A program made the translations under genes and the position numbers. From Beroe ovata (lineage: Eukaryota > Ctenophora > Nuda > Beroida > Beroidae), in NCBI GenBank assembly GCA_946803715.1, contig CAMPET010000205.1, forward strand, positions 21,818 through 66,582: a stretch of 44,765 nt of DNA, given 5' to 3'. The notes beneath the pieces are model-generated. The model saw nothing but the letters and a program-made list of their open reading frames with translations, ran no database searches and had not been told where the DNA came from. Shown here piece after piece: positions 42,101 through 44,765 of this stretch; the stretch's first letter is position 1; every line of letters begins with the position of its first letter.

Positions 42101-44161
42101 TACCTCCACGACAGCATCCCAGTACAGTGCTTGCCTGTCACAGCTGTCATATCTACAGATGCCACCCAAACTGCCAGCTGATGATCCAGGGGACTGTGGA
42201 ATGACAGGCAATATGTACTGTGATACGCTTCTCGATACTGTCAAATCTCTCTACATCACACTCTCGTCACTCGATTCTAGTGAGTAGCTGTTGACATCTT
42301 GCCCTGGCTGCCTCCTTTTAGCAACATGGGGCTTTATTCCCCCCTATTTTAACCTCAAAACCCCCCCAATAACCCAAACCCAACACTTCCCCATGCGCGG
42401 CGCGCGCGCAGATCCCACTGGTCCATGTTGGTGATGCATTCGTTCAGGATTAGATTTTCGCGCGCTACGCAACATAACATCGTGACCAGTGAATTTAGTG
42501 TCACAATCTGACGCACAATCTGACACACCCTATTTCCACAGATCACAGGAACACAGTATCTGATCTCACGTATCACGTGACATACTTGCATAGTGTCACT
42601 GGACTCTGGTTACAGCACACTGACCCCAACCAGAGAATGTGTCAGTCGGTAAATGGGGTTGTCAGTGTTGTCAAGAGCATCATACAGGTTTGATATCTGT
42701 TTCTTGATTCTGAATTGTTATCCCCACTAATCACTCTGGAGTGTAGCATACCGACCATTTCGATTATGGATGAAGTTCCACTCTGAGATATTTAAATCTT
42801 TATCCACTGAACTCTTCGAGATAGTTTCTTGTTTTCTATTTCCTAAACTAGTTTTAATCTTTACTTCTCAGAGTTTGGGTGAGGGATGTAAAGTGATTGA
42901 GGATGTAACTGCTGCTCAGAACTTGTTGCTAGACGTTGTATATGAGTGTGGAGTGATATGCGCTTCGGTTATTGGCAATGAGCCAGGTCAGTGTCAACTC
43001 CAATGTTTGACATCGTCTCATGGTGTCTTCACTGACACCAGTTTAGCTCACTGACACCACCATTCACTGCATCACTTGACACCACCCTCTCTCAGAGCGA
43101 GCGGTGGTTGGATCTCGTCGCGGGAGTTTCACCTCACTTGAGACCCGGAGAAACAGCCCGGATCTTGATGTGACCAGTGACTACAACTCCTCATCCAGCT
43201 CACTAAACGGAGGTAGAGAAATAACCATTTATATTTCACTGGGTGGGAAGTTAGACTTCCTCTTGAGATATCTCTTGTGAATGCAACATTGATTCACCTA
43301 TTTTATCACTGTATCACTTTTGCACTGAGAATCACTGCTAAAAGTATAGATTCTCGTTATGATATTTTGACCACACCTCAACAAAGTATGTTAATCTAAC
43401 CCCACTTCCCCTGTCAGGCGATGTAATTGAGCTGATCAGAGACCGCCTGCTCCGTGGTGTACAGGATCACATGATATCGCTGCTGGAGGGAACCACAGAG
43501 GTACTAACCGCTACACTTTCTGTGGTGAGATCAGCATCCATAACCCCTGGCAACTCCCCTGGCAACTCTCCTGGTAACTCCCCTGGCAACTCCCCTAACT
43601 CAGCTGGAGGCGTTGGGGAAGCACATTGTGTTGCAGAACTAGGAAATTATATTACGAGACTAACGAAGCAGTTGAGAAGAAAGGTGAGAGCTGGATTTTA
43701 TCATTATAAATATTATTCAAAAACTTGCGAAAAAAGTTATTTTCTTATCATGTATGTGTGACATTGTTTGTATCTTGCTGCTCTCACGTGCGATTCTACT
43801 TGCAATTCTCATCGGTCTCTTACTCTGCTCCTTTTTGCAGAAGGAGGGATTCGCGAAGGTGTTCCAAGGGGACCCCACCCCCTTCTCCCCCCTCCACTCC
43901 CTCGTCCAGCTAGCAGGACTGTCTGACGAGTTTATTGCACAAGTCGGCGAGGTAAACCCCCCCCCAAATTAAGTAAGCATAGCTCATAATGTGTTGCCAT
44001 TGGTATTACTACGGGACTCCCTATCGTAACTCTGGACTGGTGCACAGGTGCGAAGTTGGTCGCGGATAGTTGCTGCTGCAGTTGTAGACACAAACAACTC
44101 GTCCGACTCGAGACACCTGATCGGACAACTCAACTCCAAGATACTTGCTATCATCAGATAG
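25552..44161 (+). CDS. kinesin with kinesin-1-like motor and neck, FHA domain and kinesin-3-like tail
   Basis: Exons 1-14: 25552-25641, 25866-25953, 26033-26106, 26350-26500, 26922-27065, 30852-30976, 31078-31237, 32101-32191, 32288-32415, 32542-32810, 32913-32995, 33148-33306, 33417-33515, 33600-33726. Exon 15 is found only at 37968-38072. Exons 16-24: 34659-34814, 35115-35267, 35384-35537, 35683-35877, 36124-36269, 36463-36577, 36681-36797, 36994-37235, 37405-37515. Exon 25: 44048-44161. All phases agree; about 1131 aa. P-loop GQTSSGKT at 73-80, switch I NEHSSRSH at 185-192, switch II DLAGSE at 218-223. The neck (RAKKIKN...[11 protein letters not shown]...LLRWRAGE, about 308-352) is kinesin-1-like. 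FHA at about 425-521. Residues about 660-745 resemble the KIF1/KIF13 region after FHA. A plus-end microtubule motor is expected. The scaffold order is wrong in the 3' half. Confidence 0.85.
26120..26345. repeat. tandem repeat with CACCATGACA(C/A)CATGGTAACC unit
   Basis: About five units of 35-43 bp in kinesin intron 3. Each unit contains the palindromic CCATGGTAAC/TGTCACCATGACA phrase seen across the window. Confidence 0.85.
26695..26920. repeat. polypyrimidine tandem tract (CTCACTCCCCCACTC)
   Basis: A low-complexity C/T-rich tract at the 3' end of kinesin intron 4, merging into the acceptor of exon 5. Confidence 0.85.
27338..27722 (-). CDS. small two-exon gene nested in kinesin intron 5 (paralog 1, 97 aa)
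   Basis: Exon 1 is 27609-27722 (38 codons) and exon 2 is 27338-27517 (59 codons plus TGA). They are joined by a 91-bp GT-AG intron in phase 0. The protein starts [20 protein letters not shown] and has an acidic N-terminal half. Its second half contains [20 protein letters not shown] followed by [10 protein letters not shown] and a Cys, then an Asn/Ser-rich tail. It matches the gene at 28889-29419 in exon count, intron phase, start motif (SYT[KR][VI]) and the GLKxL...LG...PT.Y..NP[FY]T core. I recognise no family and see no membrane segment. It is transcribed against the kinesin. Confidence 0.6.
27984..28106. repeat. TG microsatellite with assembly gap
   Basis: (GT)n runs on both sides of a 47-base N gap (28019-28065). 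Confidence 0.9.
28889..29419 (-). CDS. small two-exon gene nested in kinesin intron 5 (paralog 2, 99 aa)
   Basis: Exon 1 is 29285-29419 (45 codons) and exon 2 is 28889-29053 (54 codons plus TGA). The intron is in phase 0 with good GTGAGT and CCCCCCAG ends. The protein starts [20 protein letters not shown], with a Glu/Asp/Ser-rich N-terminus. It then has [15 protein letters not shown] and [14 protein letters not shown], and ends in a Thr/Ser-rich tail. The core aligns with the gene at 27338-27722. Both could be intrinsically disordered peptides with one short conserved helix-and-turn motif. Function unknown. Upstream is a TG microsatellite (29424-29458), only about 5 bp from the ATG, so the 5' UTR must contain or skip it. 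Confidence 0.6.
29424..29458. repeat. TG microsatellite
   Basis: (TG)n immediately upstream (on the minus strand) of the nested gene's ATG; a single N follows at 29459. Confidence 0.9.
29460..30851. other. rest of kinesin intron 5
   Basis: Non-coding apart from the two nested genes. It holds (TG)n at 30155-30180, (CA)n at 30405-30450 and an ACACACAATATCAC repeat at about 30615-30675. No exon seen. Confidence 0.6.
31290..31990. repeat. two tandem copies of the dispersed ~350-bp repeat
   Basis: Units of about 340 bp in kinesin intron 7, each with the ordered phrases CGATTCAGCGTCC, CCAGARTTTGRRGGGTC, GTGTTTCTGG and CTGAATYCGAATCTGATGGA. They are related to the copy at 14900-15360. No coding capacity, terminal inverted repeat or poly(A) tail noticed. 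Confidence 0.75.
33972..34500. repeat. 29-bp minisatellite and flank, duplicated at 37523-37890
   Basis: At about 33998-34235 a unit GTGTGATACGTCACTCACACG then TGTATCAT repeats about eight times. The matching segment at 37551-37612 has only two to three units. The flanks on both sides (ATAGCTGTCATAGTCAGTAG and CAAACAATGAGACAGTATCG) are nearly identical in the two copies. Confidence 0.85.
34501..34530. other. G homopolymer ending in an N: probable false join
   Basis: A (G)n tract abruptly replaces the sequence that continues at 37890-38108 in the other copy. Kinesin exon 15 is lost here. A contig-end artefact is the simplest reading. Confidence 0.7.
37523..38373 (+). repeat. displaced second copy of kinesin intron 14 to exon 16
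   Basis: Bounded by single Ns at 37522 and 38374. Its left part matches 33972-34500 and its right part (38109-38373) matches 34531-34797. Between them is exon 15 (37968-38072, [16 protein letters not shown] and onward), missing from the first copy. It bridges the two contigs that the scaffold joins at 34530. Confidence 0.85.
38375..40734. mobile_element. foldback-type element with ~365-bp terminal inverted repeats
   Basis: The sequence from 38375 to about 38740 recurs in reverse complement at about 40030-40395 with few mismatches. Shared phrases include CCGACTTCGTCCAGGGTGTA, CCAATTAGCTAATTGGGTCA and TTTCATGCCATTCTGATCAT. The middle (about 38750-40020) has no transposase-like frame and carries a tandem repeat. 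The left end is cut by the contig edge, so target duplications cannot be seen. It is a non-autonomous DNA element of unknown superfamily. Its placement inside the kinesin gene is not supported, because both contig ends are Ns. Confidence 0.7.
39460..39770. repeat. ~55-bp tandem repeat inside the foldback element
   Basis: About six imperfect units with the phrases GAAGGGAGCAC, GTGAGTGCTAGCGATATACA and GTGAGTATATGCTCAGTT. Confidence 0.85.
40736..41834. other. unplaced GC-rich contig
   Basis: A piece bounded by single Ns, rich in GCGCGC. It holds an inverted repeat at about 40905-40950 (arms CCCTACCGTCGG and CCGACGGTAGGG) and the MITE at 41096-41215. I see no exon. It has no demonstrated link to the kinesin gene. 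Confidence 0.6.
41096..41215. mobile_element. hAT-like MITE with 8-bp target-site duplication
   Basis: A 120-bp near-palindrome: ends TTGTCAGAT and ATCTGACAA, inner arms TTTCTCGCGCG and CGCGAGAAA, centre CTTCATCGAAGGCC and GGCCTTCGATGAAG. It is flanked on both sides by TAGAATAC (41088-41095 and 41216-41223). Eight-bp duplications are typical of the hAT superfamily. It has no coding capacity. Confidence 0.8.
41836..43951 (+). repeat. second copy of kinesin exons 18-24
   Basis: Near-identical to 35427-37515, exon for exon: partial exon 18 (from [11 protein letters not shown]), then 19-24, with exon 24 at 43841-43951. Differences are scattered substitutions, small intron indels and two extra PGNS units in exon 23. 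Reading frames are open in both copies. It continues into the only last exon (44048-44161). Either the second haplotype or a recent partial duplication. Confidence 0.85.
43541..43604 (+). repeat. coding 15-bp repeat (PGNSP)
   Basis: CCTGGCAACTCCCCT units in kinesin exon 23: four PGNS units here, two in the first copy (about 37121-37150). Frame is kept in both. Confidence 0.85.
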
Positions 44162-44765
44162 GAGCGTTGCTATGGAGCGTTGCTATGGACGTGTTGCTAT
44201 GGATACGGACAACTCCCATAGATATGAGCAAGATATGAGTTTATATTGGGACAATGTGTTGCAACGGAGGTTGGAGACCAAACTCACATTACAGGAACTT
44301 CTAACGAGGAGAGAGACCAAAAACGAGGAGAGATGAGAAAATAGGCCATTGGTGAGAAAAACTTCGAATAGAAACTGACTCAAACCAAAGACTTTGAGAC
44401 GTGACCAATGTAAAAATGTCGAACTTTGGACGTTGTAATTACGATATTTTTAGTTAATATTTGCATCTATTACCAATTTATAAATTGTAGATAAGTTAGA
44501 TTGTAGAAGGATATTTATCATATCGAGAATTTACTGTTTTTTGTAGAAAACTGAATATGGCTGTATATATGTTAACCGCTTGTCAATTAGTGATTTCAGC
44601 CCTTTTTTGAGTGTTCAGAGATACTGTTAATTGATATGGTAATAAAAATTTAGTTTGTAATTAAGTGAACATAAAATTATTATTTTTATGCATGTAACAT
44701 TTTTGGTTTTTCAATATTTTCTCTTTATTACAACTGCTCCTTTCTTCGCAACACACACACACACA
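44162..44765 (+). other. kinesin 3' UTR and downstream sequence
   Basis: Starts with three copies of GTTGCTATGGA (44165-44203), then AT-rich sequence. The window ends in a CA microsatellite. Confidence 0.6.
44641..44646 (+). terminator. poly(A) signal AATAAA
   Basis: AATAAA about 480 bases after the kinesin stop, in AT-rich 3'-UTR-like sequence. Confidence 0.6.

Noticed and set aside
41836-43951. A second, independent kinesin gene
   Set aside because: It has only exons 18-24 of the tail, no motor, and near-identical introns; a haplotype copy or partial duplication fits better.

Overview
This is nuclear DNA from an invertebrate animal. It has multi-exon genes with GT-AG introns (mostly 60-700 bp), many CA/TG microsatellites, AATAAA poly(A) signals, and animal gene types (SOWAH ankyrin protein, SMP-C2 lipid-transfer protein, kinesin with FHA). 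I cannot place it in a phylum. An early-branching animal such as a sponge would fit the compact introns, but that is a guess. Runs of N and single-N joins show that this is a draft scaffold.

Layout: (1) 873-2722 (+), the 3' part of an unrecognised Ser/Pro-rich protein gene. (2) 2946-5812 (-), a complete ten-exon gene for an SMP plus C2 (extended-synaptotagmin-like) protein, convergent with the first. (3) 9030-13378 (+), a SOWAH-type ankyrin gene whose fourth exon can join three different 3' ends in the same phase. (4) 14128-16426 (-), an unrecognised gene of which the last three exons are firm. (5) 17778-19610 (+), a predicted secreted protein made of two related ~150-aa modules, each encoded by one phase-1 exon. 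(6) 19710-21255 (-), a divergent nine-exon small GTPase gene in visibly AT-richer DNA. (7) 25552-44161 (+), a very large kinesin gene.

The kinesin is the most notable gene. Its 25 exons, joined in phase, give about 1131 aa. The motor and neck are kinesin-1-like, but they are followed directly by an FHA domain and a kinesin-3 (KIF1/KIF13)-type segment. I know of no characterised kinesin with that combination. Its 3.8-kb fifth intron carries two small two-exon genes on the opposite strand (97 and 99 aa). They are paralogous to each other and resemble no family I know.

The kinesin 3' half is scrambled by scaffolding. Pieces separated by single Ns at 34530, 37522, 38374, 40735 and 41835 include two copies of exons 18-24, a displaced exon 15, and two unrelated pieces. 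One of those is a foldback element with about 365-bp inverted repeats; the other holds a 120-bp hAT-like MITE with a perfect 8-bp target duplication. The duplicate copies differ in a coding PGNSP repeat and in an intronic 29-bp minisatellite, as expected for two haplotypes or a recent duplication.
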